Below are positions 52,285 to 61,110 of a DNA stretch of 64,000 nt, one piece after another. A program made the translations under genes and the position numbers. The notes below the pieces were generated by a model. The model saw nothing but the letters and a program-made list of their open reading frames with translations, made no database searches and was not told the origin of the DNA. Each line of letters starts with the position of its first letter. The stretch's first letter is position 1. The stretch comes from Planctomicrobium sp051466335. GTDB lineage: Bacteria; Planctomycetota; Planctomycetia; Planctomycetales; Planctomycetaceae. The stretch is taken from assembly GCF_051466335.1 (NCBI RefSeq), contig NZ_CP195793.1:2170001-2234000 (forward strand), written 5' to 3'.

Positions 52285-55200
52285 ATGAATGGTCGAGGAA
52301 TACAACGGTGGTCGATTTCGGCGCTTGCTGCGTTTGCGATCTCCTATGGCTTGGTCGTCATGTGGTACGTGCCGACCCAACCCTGTATGCCGCTCCGTTG
52401 TCTGCTGACAAATGCGACGCACCCTGATGCTCGGGGGCTGGAAATCAGGGATGTCCGACTTCTCAAAGGGCTCAGTTCCATCAAAGGAACCGTACCTGAG
52501 GTCGGGGATCGAATCATCGAGGCTGCTGGCCATCCGATTCGGAGCTTCGCCGACTGGGCGAAAGTGCATCGCGTACTGCGAAATTGGAAGAGTGACTCTG
52601 CATCTCGATTGTCGATCGGAGCAGATCCCACAGAAGAGAGCTCGTTGTCGAATCTCTCGGTTTTTGAGTTTCTCGACAAGTCCCGGGCGGTTTTGGTTTG
52701 GTTCGAGCGGGATGGCGTCGATGAACCGCTGCTTGCCTGTCTTCCGTTAATTGGTCAGTCGACGTTCGATGTGTCGATCACCCTGTTGTGGTACATGCTG
52801 CAGTTGTGCGTCGTGATTGTCGGGGGAGTGGCGACCTGGAACCGCCCGTTTGATCAGCCGCTCAGAGCGTTCTTTGCACTCTCCGCTCTGACGCTCATGG
52901 CATTTGTCGGTGGGAGTCATTGGTGGTTGATTTCCGCCAGTCCCACTCTGATCATCTTGTTCACCATCGTGGGCTGCATCCTCCCTGCGACGCTGCTGCA
53001 TTTCTTCCTGATGTATCCATTCGCTCCCTCGTTCTTCGCTCATGATCGTTGGTGGATGCGGGTTCTCCTGTATTTTGTTCCCGTCATGACAGGCGTCGTG
53101 TTGGCGGGGCTCATGCTGATTACTGCATTGCTCACTGTCGATTTCGGACCCGGCCCATTTGCGTCGACTTTGGAACGTCTTATCGGCAACGCGAATCGCA
53201 GCGTGTTTCCGATCATGCGAAACGGAGTGTATTTTGCTTTGGGGATGGAACTGATGTACTTCATTCTCTCTGTGTTAGCGATTCGCAGAAGTTGTCAGGT
53301 TGCGAGAAATCCCTTCGAGCGAAATCAGGTGACTTCATTACTCTGGGGGGCGATCGTCGCTGGAGTTCTGATTGTCTTCACCTTCTATCTGGCGGTCTTT
53401 CACCACGTCTATTTCGCGTTCGGCGGTGCCCGCATTCCGATGTTCGGAGCCAGTCTCGCCTTCATGTTCGCCTATGCGGTGGGGATTGCCCGTTACAAAC
53501 TGCTGCTCATTGATCAGGTTGTTTCCAGCGGCGTCTGGTATTACAGCGCCAGCGCTGGCCTGACGGTGATCTTCGCTGCACTCATTTCAGTGAGTGTGGT
53601 GAACACCATGCAACAGAATTTTTCGCCCATCGGTCAGGCGATTCCACTGACACTGGTGCTGATGATTTCGGTGCTTGTCGTGATCTGGGTGCGGGATTCC
53701 ATTCAGAAGAAGCTCGACCGCAAGTTTTTCAGTGCGAAGTACCAGCTAGACAAAGCATTGAATCGGGTGAATCGAGTCGTCTCGAGCGTCCTTGAACCTG
53801 AGGCTGTGGCAGACAGTCTCTTGAATTCCTGTTGCGAGATTTTGCATGTCGATCAGGCCTCGCTTTACTTGAGAAAAGGGACCCGGCTGGAATTCCGCAT
53901 GTCGACCGCCGTCGGGGATGGTCACCTTCCGTTGAATATTACGCTGGAGCAGGAGACCTTTGAGGCGATCACGGAACACCTGGTGATTCAGCGAATACCT
54001 CATCAGGGAAGTCCAACTCAATCGGTACTCCGTCAGCTACGCGCTGAAGTTGTGCATGGTTTGGAAATTCGGGAGCACATGGGTGGTCTGCTCGTTCTGG
54101 GCGCCAAACGCAACAATCTTCCTTATTCAGCTGAAGACCTCGCGTTCGTCGATGCGATGGCGAGAATTTCCGGTGTGGCATTGCACTGCGCGACTGTGCA
54201 GAAGGATGTTGCCAGATTGAATCAGGATCTTCAGCTGAAGATGAACAAGATTGAAGATCAGGAGCGTCAGCTCAGTGCATTGCACTCGGAACTCGCGTCT
54301 CTCTCCGAGACACCTGTACGCGTGGCGATTGAAAGTGATCTTCGTCGTGAAGATATCAAAGGGCACGGGCCAGCGATGTCTCATGTTCTTGAAACAGTCA
54401 AGAAAGTTGCTGGAAGCAATTCATCAGTGCTCGTACGGGGAGAAAGCGGGACAGGTAAAGAATTGTTGGCGAAAGCGCTGCACGACAACAGCCCGCGCCG
54501 AAATGGTCCTTTGGTGAGCGTTCACTGCGGCGCACTCTCTTCGAATTTGCTGGAGAGCGAACTTTTCGGACACGTGAAAGGGGCGTTCACCGATGCTCAT
54601 CAGGACAAAGTGGGGCGTTTTCAGGCAGCGAATGGCGGCACGCTCTTTCTTGATGAAATTGGGGATATTTCACTTGATGTTCAGGTGAAATTGCTGCGAG
54701 TTTTACAGGAGCGAACATTCGAACCAGTTGGTAGCTCCAAATCGATTTCCACCGACGTGCGAATCGTGGCAGCGACTCACAGAAATCTCGAACAGCTCAT
54801 CGCTGAAGGACTGTTTCGGGAAGACTTGTTCTATCGCCTGAATGTGATCAGCATCACGCTTCCTCCACTCAGAGACCGTCGTGAAGATCTCTACGAACTC
54901 GCATTGCATTTCCTGAGGCGAGCTTCCGGGGAAAGTGGGAAGTCCGTATTTCAAATCGACGATGCAGCGTTGCGTTTGATGCAGTCTTATGACTGGCCTG
55001 GAAATATTCGCGAACTTCAGAACGTCATCGAACGAGCTGTGGTTCTGACGGATGGAAATTCGATCCGGGTGCAGGATTTGACCATTGAAGTTTCGGATCC
55101 GCGAGCATCGCGAAACGTCGTGTTCTCAGACCCCTTATATCGGCCACGAATCGCAACAAGCTCGCAGCGATCGGCACCGCCTGCTCAAAGCGTGTCCGGT

Positions 55201-55341
55201 CCAAACTCCGAGGAAGATGAGAAGATGCTTCTCATTCGAACTCTGGCGAGCTGTCAGGGAAATAAAGCGGAAGCGGCTCGATTGTTGGGAATGCCACGAA
55301 GTACGTTCTTCAGCAAGCTGAAAAAGAATGGCCTGAGCTGA
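52285..55341 (+). CDS. Membrane-embedded sigma-54 activator (PDZ-like, multi-TM, GAF, AAA+, Fis)
   Basis: ATG 52285 gives 1018 residues (a longer frame opens at 52249). The order is: TM helix (about 10-28); PDZ-like segment with VPEVGDRIIEAAGHPIRSFAD; about nine TM helices (165-490); a GAF domain (about 495-640) with CCEILHVDQASLYLR; a coiled coil (640-675); an AAA+ domain with GESGTGKE (about 718), GAFTDA (766-771, usual GAFTGA), LFLDEIGD and FREDLFYRLNVI; then a Fis-type helix-turn-helix (NKAEAARLLGMPRSTFFSKL). Such AAA+ domains remodel RNA polymerase-sigma-54 at promoters. There is no receiver domain, so sensing seems built in. No sigma-54 promoter was found nearby. Confidence 0.9.
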   Translation: MNGRGIQRWSISALAAFAISYGLVVMWYVPTQPCMPLRCLLTNATHPDARGLEIRDVRLLKGLSSIKGTVPEVGDRIIEAAGHPIRSFADWAKVHRVLRNWKSDSASRLSIGADPTEESSLSNLSVFEFLDKSRAVLVWFERDGVDEPLLACLPLIGQSTFDVSITLLWYMLQLCVVIVGGVATWNRPFDQPLRAFFALSALTLMAFVGGSHWWLISASPTLIILFTIVGCILPATLLHFFLMYPFAPSFFAHDRWWMRVLLYFVPVMTGVVLAGLMLITALLTVDFGPGPFASTLERLIGNANRSVFPIMRNGVYFALGMELMYFILSVLAIRRSCQVARNPFERNQVTSLLWGAIVAGVLIVFTFYLAVFHHVYFAFGGARIPMFGASLAFMFAYAVGIARYKLLLIDQVVSSGVWYYSASAGLTVIFAALISVSVVNTMQQNFSPIGQAIPLTLVLMISVLVVIWVRDSIQKKLDRKFFSAKYQLDKALNRVNRVVSSVLEPEAVADSLLNSCCEILHVDQASLYLRKGTRLEFRMSTAVGDGHLPLNITLEQETFEAITEHLVIQRIPHQGSPTQSVLRQLRAEVVHGLEIREHMGGLLVLGAKRNNLPYSAEDLAFVDAMARISGVALHCATVQKDVARLNQDLQLKMNKIEDQERQLSALHSELASLSETPVRVAIESDLRREDIKGHGPAMSHVLETVKKVAGSNSSVLVRGESGTGKELLAKALHDNSPRRNGPLVSVHCGALSSNLLESELFGHVKGAFTDAHQDKVGRFQAANGGTLFLDEIGDISLDVQVKLLRVLQERTFEPVGSSKSISTDVRIVAATHRNLEQLIAEGLFREDLFYRLNVISITLPPLRDRREDLYELALHFLRRASGESGKSVFQIDDAALRLMQSYDWPGNIRELQNVIERAVVLTDGNSIRVQDLTIEVSDPRASRNVVFSDPLYRPRIATSSQRSAPPAQSVSGPNSEEDEKMLLIRTLASCQGNKAEAARLLGMPRSTFFSKLKKNGLS

Positions 55342-55434
55342 TCGTTTGCTGCTTCCCAGCGAAAAACTCAGCAACAACCATCAGGACAGACTCTGTTTGC
55401 CGCCGGCTGAATCACGCGGTCAGCAGACTTCCCA

Positions 55435-56502
55435 TCAAGCGATGCGTAGGGTCTTCTGCCAATTCAGACCGAGCATGATGGAATTGAGGCCGCTCCCAAT
55501 TCCAAGCAGGGCGAGTTGATCTCCTGAGGAAACGAAGCCTTGTTCCAGTCCCAGTGCTACAGCAGTGGGGAGAGCGGCGGCTCCTGTGTTGCCAAGGAAA
55601 TCGACGGTTGGGAAATCGCGATCAACAGGGAGCTTCAGACGCTCCAGAAGTAACGAACGATGAGCTTTTCCGACCTGATGTGTAAAGATTTTGTCGACGG
55701 ATTCGGTTGTCCATCCGAGTTCGTGACAAGTTTTGGTCCAGGTCTCTTCAGCAAGTTCAACTCCAGCATGAAGCAATGCCTCGGAATCGGTGCTCATCAG
55801 CGGGCGTCCATCGCTCGCACCGGTGGAGTCGACTCCTCCCGCGCAGAGATCGTGTTGCGATGTGTTGGCGAGATAGGCTCCCCCGATCAGACGATTTCCA
55901 GTCTTGGAAATTGACTCGTCACACAACACGATTGCGGCAGAACCTGAGCCGATTGTGAGTGAAGCGAAGTCGAGCTTGATCGATTTCCGAGTGACCGTGG
56001 GGTCTCGGAGAAGCTTGGAAATTGTTCCTTCAACGAGCGGGCGGCCGATTTCTGTGCCTACGACGATTCCTGCCTTGATTCGCCCCAGTTCAATCATGTC
56101 TGCGATGGCAAGCATGCCATTGAGTAGTCCAAGGCAGGCGTTGCTGAAGTCGAGAACGAGAGCGTCTCGTGGAAGTCCTGCAGCGTGGTGTACCCCGGCG
56201 GCCGTCGCTGGTTCCATTTGATCCCGACAGACAGAAGCGTGGATCAATGCGCCACACTGGGTCGGGTCGAGCTGGGATTCCTGAATTGCTTTGCGGACAG
56301 TCTGGCCGCTGATTTGACCCGGGAGTGTTCCCGGAGCATAGAAGCGCCGCTCACGGATTCCTGACATCAGTTCGAGTCGGCCTTCGGGGAGCCCAAGCCG
56401 CTGGTAGACGGGCGAAAGCTGGCCTTCAATCTCTGCCGACGTGACGATGTCGGGAGGGAGGAGGGTGGTGAATGATTCAACACAGACTCGCTGATACCGC
56501 AT
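55435..56502 (-). CDS. Thiolase-fold 3-oxoacyl-ACP synthase III homologue
   Basis: ATG 56502 gives 355 residues. The catalytic triad is visible: C123 (FSNACLGLLNG), H275 (FTHQVGKAH) and N305 (FLGNTGAAALPTA). LIHASVCRDQMEPATAAGVHH precedes the Cys, and GIGSGLNSIMLGLNW ends the fold. FabH normally has HQAN where this has HQVG, so it may be a divergent KAS III that condenses unusual acyl substrates (OleA-like enzymes are an alternative). It is not part of the fab cluster at 25-29 kb. Confidence 0.82.
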   Translation of the reverse strand: MRYQRVCVESFTTLLPPDIVTSAEIEGQLSPVYQRLGLPEGRLELMSGIRERRFYAPGTLPGQISGQTVRKAIQESQLDPTQCGALIHASVCRDQMEPATAAGVHHAAGLPRDALVLDFSNACLGLLNGMLAIADMIELGRIKAGIVVGTEIGRPLVEGTISKLLRDPTVTRKSIKLDFASLTIGSGSAAIVLCDESISKTGNRLIGGAYLANTSQHDLCAGGVDSTGASDGRPLMSTDSEALLHAGVELAEETWTKTCHELGWTTESVDKIFTHQVGKAHRSLLLERLKLPVDRDFPTVDFLGNTGAAALPTAVALGLEQGFVSSGDQLALLGIGSGLNSIMLGLNWQKTLRIA

Positions 56503-56539
56503 TGCTTTAAGACTTGCCGAATCGAAGTGGAAAAAGAAA

Positions 56540-56582
56540 AAAGCCCGCCAGAGCGGTTTACCCGGCTCGGGCAGGCTTTGAG
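56540..56582 (-). terminator. Rho-independent terminator after the 67-residue gene
   Basis: On the minus strand AGCCTGCC pairs with GGCGGGCT (one mismatch) over a structured loop and is followed by six T. It ends the small gene at 56685 and separates it from the KAS III gene. Confidence 0.75.
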
Positions 56583-56684
56583 ATGTTAACGAGTCATGAT
56601 TGCGGCACGAGGAGAATTGGATCGATCGAGAGGCAAGCTCATCGGACGCATCATGAAGCTGCTGCATCAGACACAGTCAGATCA

Positions 56685-56888
56685 TTAAACCGCTGCGGTC
56701 TCAACGACTTTGATCTCATTCACAATCGACTCGATTGCTGCGATTTCGTCGTATTGATTGCGGCGGTGTTCCTGGACTGCATCGGTGTAGTTCTGCATGT
56801 CCAACGCAACGGAACTTCGAACGAATCGAAGACCGCGTAGGAGAATCTCCTGCTGTTTGCGGGTCAGCTGAATGCTCAAATCTGCCAT
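56685..56888 (-). CDS. 67-residue helical protein, unknown function
   Basis: ATG 56888 gives MADLSIQLTRKQQEILLRGL, then RFVRSSVALDMQNY, QEHRRNQYDEIAAIESIVNE. It has no Cys or TM and is probably all-helical with coiled-coil character. It has its own upstream region containing a 20-bp palindrome and its own terminator, so it is a stand-alone unit. No family is recognised. Confidence 0.65.
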   Translation of the reverse strand: MADLSIQLTRKQQEILLRGLRFVRSSVALDMQNYTDAVQEHRRNQYDEIAAIESIVNEIKVVETAAV

Positions 56889-56980
56889 ATTATTTTTCCG
56901 TATAGCGGTGCTACCGAATCGCTCCTGTTTTCCCATCCGTGTTCGATCTGGAGGGGGGTAGCCCGATTATTAGTACAGGT

Positions 56981-57000
56981 CACATCCATCGATGGATGTG
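56981..57000. repeat. Perfect 20-bp palindrome
   Basis: CACATCCATC followed by GATGGATGTG is fully self-complementary. It lies about 90 bp upstream of the small gene at 56888 and 115 bp past the floA stop. It could be an operator for a dimeric regulator. It has no loop, so it is a poor terminator. Confidence 0.7.
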
Positions 57001-57114
57001 GACAAGTTGTCTCACTGTAAACATCGATCCGCTGCCTCTTCGGTCTTGCCCAACAATCTTATGGGAGGTGCGACCGAAATAACCAGCAAGATCTGCCGCA
57101 ATATTTTAGCGGAG

Positions 57115-58095
57115 TCAATCTGCAATTGCACCATTCTGCGCGGCTCGTAGTGTTCCTGACAAGTACGCGTCTGCCATTGCTTTTGGAATTTCCGCTTCTG
57201 CCAGAACCACCTTTGCGCGGTTCTCCTGAGTTAACGCTTGCATTTCCTGTTCCGTTGCCACGGCTTCCGCACGACGTTGCTCCGCTTTTGCTCGGGCAAC
57301 TCGCATATCTGCTTCTGCCTGATCAGCTTGCAGCCTCGCGCCAACATTGTCTCCGACGTCGATATCAGCGATGTCGATGGAAACAATTTCATAAGCGGTC
57401 TGTGAATCGAGACTTTTTCGCAATACCGCTTGGGCAATCAGTGCAGGATTTGCCAGCACCTCTTTGTGTGAATTCGAGGAGCCAATGGCGGAGACGATCC
57501 CCTCACCGACGCGGGCGATAATGGTGTCTTCTGTCGCTCCACCGATCAATTGACTCAGATTTGTACGGACGGTCACGCGTGCCCGTGCTTTCAGTTGAAT
57601 CCCGTCTTTGGCGACTCCATCTAGGGTCACTCGGCCATTTCGGGTGTCAGGGCAGTCGATGACTTTGGGGTCAACGCTGGTGCGGACCGCCTCAAGAACA
57701 TCGCGTCCCGCCAAGTCGATCGCGGCAGCGGTGTCCCAGTCGAGAGCGATCGATGCTCGATGAGCAGCGATGAGTGCGCGGACGACGCGGGTGACGTTCC
57801 CCCCTGCGAGGTGATGCGCAGAGAGGGCACTTGTTGGGATATCAGTGATCCCACCTTGTACCGCGGTAATTTTCGCGTCTACGACGATTGACGGATTGAT
57901 TTTTTGAAGCGACAGGGCGACAAGCGTCAACGGGCTGATTTTCGCTCGCGTCGCAAACCCGCGAAGCCAAAGGCTGAAATACCTGCCAAACAGAAACACG
58001 AATGCGAGAACCATGATCCCGACAAACAGGCTTCCGATGATCAACGCCGCTTGGTAGGGGTTATTTCCAGCTTGTGCTAATACACTTGCAAGCAC
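57115..58095 (-). CDS. floA: Flotillin-like protein FloA
   Basis: This 326-residue protein has an N-terminal membrane hairpin (AALIIGSLFVGIMVLAFVFLFG), then the FloA-specific SPHB core: GFATRAKISPLTLVALSLQKINPSIVVDAKI, HHLAGGNVTRVVRALIAAHRA, CPDTRNGRVTLDGVAKDGI and RVGEGIVSAIGS. The C-terminal coiled coil is rich in Ala, Glu and Arg (QADQAEADMRVARAKAEQRR). It organises membrane microdomains. It resembles the YqfA/FloA type, not the longer FloT. Confidence 0.95.
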   Translation of the reverse strand: MLASVLAQAGNNPYQAALIIGSLFVGIMVLAFVFLFGRYFSLWLRGFATRAKISPLTLVALSLQKINPSIVVDAKITAVQGGITDIPTSALSAHHLAGGNVTRVVRALIAAHRASIALDWDTAAAIDLAGRDVLEAVRTSVDPKVIDCPDTRNGRVTLDGVAKDGIQLKARARVTVRTNLSQLIGGATEDTIIARVGEGIVSAIGSSNSHKEVLANPALIAQAVLRKSLDSQTAYEIVSIDIADIDVGDNVGARLQADQAEADMRVARAKAEQRRAEAVATEQEMQALTQENRAKVVLAEAEIPKAMADAYLSGTLRAAQNGAIAD

Positions 58096-58567
58096 TGCGA
58101 CCTCGCGTTTCTAACGTGATTCATCCGGTAGGAAAACAACCCATATCTGTGACTTGGGCCTCGGAGCACATTGTACGAGTAGGGACAAGTGGACCACCTG
58201 CAGAATCTGACTCCCGCGACAGTGACACCCGGCCCAGTAAGTCAATTCTAAAAAACGACTTCGGATTTTCCAACTCACTTAAGATTGGCCTTGCTTACGA
58301 CGGTTTGGCTATCAATTTCCGACGCTCAACATGGCTTTCTTTGTGGAATTGGAGCGGTTTGTACGTGCAGATTCCATGATGATCCATGAAATTGCATGGA
58401 ATTTAAGCTTCTTCAGTCGAGGAATCGTGTGAGGGGGGCGATCGCTTCTTTTTTTGTTCTTGAGTCTAAATTGGAGGAAATTCCAGATTTTTCAATAAAC
58501 AGTGATGATTGAGACTTTGAAACGGATAAGCTGCTGTTAATGGATTCTTTCCCTATGGAGGTTCTTT
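58096..58567. other. Intergenic upstream of floA and the BON-like gene
   Basis: About 470 bp between divergent genes. A long A/T-rich run is present but no clear promoter pair was fixed. No gene is supported. Confidence 0.4.
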
Positions 58568-58921
58568 ATGAACAGGTTGGACCCTGAGACTCCTTTCGCT
58601 TCGCAGTCACATTTCGCGATTGATGACCTGGTTCCCGGCGATAGCCAGCCAGGTTTTATAGGGAAAGACTGTGAATCGCCCCACAACGTCGAGCGGCGCG
58701 CGTATCGAGCGCTCATGCAGATTCAGGGGGTTCGGTTCTCGTCTCTCAATGTTCGTCGCTGTGAAAGTGGGATCTTCCTGACTGGTGTCGCTGAATTAAC
58801 TGGCAGGGCGACAGTGAACAAAACCGTCAAATCGATCGAAGCGGTTGCCGCTCAGGCTGGAGACGCTGGACAGGTCGTGAATCGACTCGTCATCCAGTGT
58901 CCTACGCGTCGCTACAATTAG
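58568..58921 (+). CDS. BON-domain-like small protein
   Basis: This 117-residue protein has a disordered N-terminal third. A BON-like alpha-beta unit follows: ERRAYRALMQIQ, LNVRRCESGIFLTGVAEL and NKTVKSIEAVAAQAGDAGQVVNRL. BON domains bind membranes or phospholipids and often occur in stress-related exported proteins, but no signal peptide is visible here. ATG 58568 has GGAGG upstream. The domain call is by pattern only. Confidence 0.6.
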   Translation: MNRLDPETPFASQSHFAIDDLVPGDSQPGFIGKDCESPHNVERRAYRALMQIQGVRFSSLNVRRCESGIFLTGVAELTGRATVNKTVKSIEAVAAQAGDAGQVVNRLVIQCPTRRYN

Positions 58922-59143
58922 CCCGTGATAAAAGCGATTGGTTCTCTTCAGTTTTCCTTGATGGAACGACTTTTTAGGGATGGAATCACGAATTCTGCTC
59001 CGCAGAGTGGTTCCATTCCTTTTCTGGTCGTGTTCTCCTCAATTTGGTGCGGTCTGGAATTCCTCGTGACCAATGGGCGCTGGTTCGGATAGAATGCAGG
59101 GAACTGGAGTTGTTCTCTGCACGCCTGAGGTGAGGATGAGCAA

Positions 59144-60253
59144 ATGACTCGATCGATCGACCGCGACTTCCAACGGTTCAATGAGATTGTGCGAGGCAAG
59201 ATTCGCAAAGATCTCAAGAAGTACGTCAATCATGGCGAAATGCTCGGAAGGAAAGGTCGCGAGACAGTCAGTATTCCCGTCCCGAGTATTGACATCCCTC
59301 ATTTTCAGCACGGAAATCGTGGGTCCGGCGGGACAGGACAGGGCGACGGAGAAGTGGGGCAGTCAGTCGGTCAGGGCCAACCTCAGGATGGCGAGGGGAT
59401 CGGTCAGGCAGGCAGTGATGCGGGTCGACACGTCCGCGAAGTGGAAGTGACCCTCGATGAACTCGCCGAAATGCTCGGGTCCGAACTGCAGCTTCCCAAT
59501 ATCGTTCCCAAGGGGAAGGATTCTTTGAAATCGCAGAAGGACAAGTACAACACGGTCTCGCGATCGGGACCTGACTCGCTGCGACATTTCAAACGGACTT
59601 ACAAACAGGCGCTCAAGCGGCAGATTTCGAGCGGAAATTACGATTCGGAACGTCCTGTCATCATCCCCAATCGGGATGATGAACGGTATCGAAGCTGGAC
59701 GACCGTCAATGAACCCCAGGCCAATGCCGCCATTATTTACATGATGGACGTTTCTGGTTCGATGACGGACGATCAGAAGGAGATCGTTCGGATCGAAGCT
59801 TTTTGGATAGACACTTGGTTAAAGAGCCAATACGACGGGATTCAGCGGCGATACATTGTGCACGATGCCGTTGCTCATGAAGTGGATGAAGAGACGTTCT
59901 TCCGTATTCGTGAATCCGGTGGAACGCGGATCTCCTCTGCCTATCACAAGGCAGCTGAGGTCATTAACAGAGAATTTCCCCCAGCGGACTGGAATATCTA
60001 CTGCTTCCAGTTTTCAGATGGCGACAACTGGGGGGAGGACAGCAAGGAAAGCTCGAAGTTTCTGATCGAAAAGCTGCTCCCCATCTCGAATCTGTTCTGC
60101 TACGGACAGGTCGATTCTCCCTACGGGAGCGGAGACTACATCAAAGATCTTCGCAAGATCCATGCGGAACACGAGAATCTGATTCTCAGCGAAATTCGCA
60201 ACAAAGATGCGATCTACGACTCGATCAAGCTGTTTCTCGGGAAGGGGAAGTAA
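59144..60253 (+). CDS. DUF444 (YeaH/YhbH) family protein
   Basis: This 369-residue protein has the family opening IDRDFQRFNEIVRGKIRKDL, a Gly/Gln-rich disordered linker (about 65-100), LDELAEMLGSELQLPNI and a VWA-type domain with the metal site MMDVSGSMTDDQK (about 200-212). FWIDTWLKSQY and ESGGTRISSAYHKA follow. In many bacteria it accompanies the PrkA kinase and SpoVR-like gene, which are not beside it here. Its molecular role is poorly known; it is tied to stress and sporulation-like responses. GAGG precedes the ATG. Confidence 0.93.
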   Translation: MTRSIDRDFQRFNEIVRGKIRKDLKKYVNHGEMLGRKGRETVSIPVPSIDIPHFQHGNRGSGGTGQGDGEVGQSVGQGQPQDGEGIGQAGSDAGRHVREVEVTLDELAEMLGSELQLPNIVPKGKDSLKSQKDKYNTVSRSGPDSLRHFKRTYKQALKRQISSGNYDSERPVIIPNRDDERYRSWTTVNEPQANAAIIYMMDVSGSMTDDQKEIVRIEAFWIDTWLKSQYDGIQRRYIVHDAVAHEVDEETFFRIRESGGTRISSAYHKAAEVINREFPPADWNIYCFQFSDGDNWGEDSKESSKFLIEKLLPISNLFCYGQVDSPYGSGDYIKDLRKIHAEHENLILSEIRNKDAIYDSIKLFLGKGK

Positions 60254-60289
60254 GAGTTGGTCGATTCAGGTGGGAGGCCAAAAAGCACA

Positions 60290-60327
60290 TCAGGCCGGTG
60301 TCAGACTGAAGTCCGGCACCGGCCTGA
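60290..60327 (+). terminator. Hairpin after the DUF444 gene
   Basis: An 11-bp G/C-rich stem (TCAGGCCGGTG with CACCGGCCTGA) over a 16-nt loop, followed by a weak TTGTTA tract. It separates the convergent DUF444 and lipoprotein genes. Confidence 0.65.
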
Positions 60328-60368
60328 TTGTTACTGCAAGGTCCTCGTTGCTCGAGCGAGAAGACCGA

Positions 60369-60809
60369 CTATTTCTTTTTCACGCCTTTGTTCGCTTTGA
60401 CCTCAAAGCTGAGGTCGTTCTTCCCCCCTGCCGGAATCTCGGCAGTCAGTGTGGTTGCGCTGTTGAACTCCTTGGCGACTCCCTCCTGAAAGATTTTTAC
60501 CGTTTCGCTATCTGGGGTGTCGTATTTTTTTCGTTCTCCAACGACGACAGACGAGTTGATCGAAACGTTTTTAGTTCCGGGAGGTACTGGACCTGAAAAC
60601 TTCCCAGCTTTGATTTCCATGCCAGCAGGGACACCCTCACCCATCGATGGATTGAATGTGATGTAGCCCTCTTCGAGTGGTGCTCCATCGATGTTGACAG
60701 TCCCTTCAACTTGAACGGTGTCGACTTTGCCACCGCCTCCACCACAGCCAGAGGCCACAGCGATCGCACATGTGAGGACTGTCATTGCGGAATTACGTAA
60801 CCATGACAT
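60369..60809 (-). CDS. Planctomycete-type lipoprotein, unknown function
   Basis: This 146-residue protein has a lipoprotein signal (MTVLTCAIAVASGCGGGGG, Cys at about residue 22). It is followed by a beta-sandwich (VEGTVNIDGAPLEEGYITFNP, VPPGTKNVSINSSVVV) and a Lys-rich end. This is a very common planctomycete type usually found next to DUF1559 genes. Here a DUF1559 gene lies upstream on the same strand, 300 bp away, with a strong hairpin between. Confidence 0.85.
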   Translation of the reverse strand: MSWLRNSAMTVLTCAIAVASGCGGGGGKVDTVQVEGTVNIDGAPLEEGYITFNPSMGEGVPAGMEIKAGKFSGPVPPGTKNVSINSSVVVGERKKYDTPDSETVKIFQEGVAKEFNSATTLTAEIPAGGKNDLSFEVKANKGVKKK

Positions 60810-60845
60810 TTGAAACTACCTTGGATGGGATTGGTGGAAAGAGAT

Positions 60846-60886
60846 CAAGATCCTTCCTGGAGAGGTGTTTTCCAGGAAGGATCTTG
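60846..60886. terminator. 15-bp perfect hairpin between DUF1559 and lipoprotein genes
   Basis: CAAGATCCTTCCTGG (60846-60860) pairs with CCAGGAAGGATCTTG (60872-60886) over an 11-nt loop. There is no T tract. It lies between two same-strand genes and could stabilise the upstream mRNA or attenuate read-through. Confidence 0.6.
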
Positions 60887-61110
60887 TATCGGTGAAGCGA
60901 AACGTCCTGTGATTGCTCAACTGCAGGTTCAAAAGTCCAAGCAATTATCGATCGACTTCCAGTCCTGTTTCTTCTCAATCAAGCGATTTCGGACCGATCC
61001 TCGTCGCTCTCTGATTCAGGCACCCTATGAGTCGAACCGGATGACGTTTGAACACTTTGCCAATCGTCGGATCAACGCTTCATGAACCGCATTATTCACA
61101 ACGATTAGTC

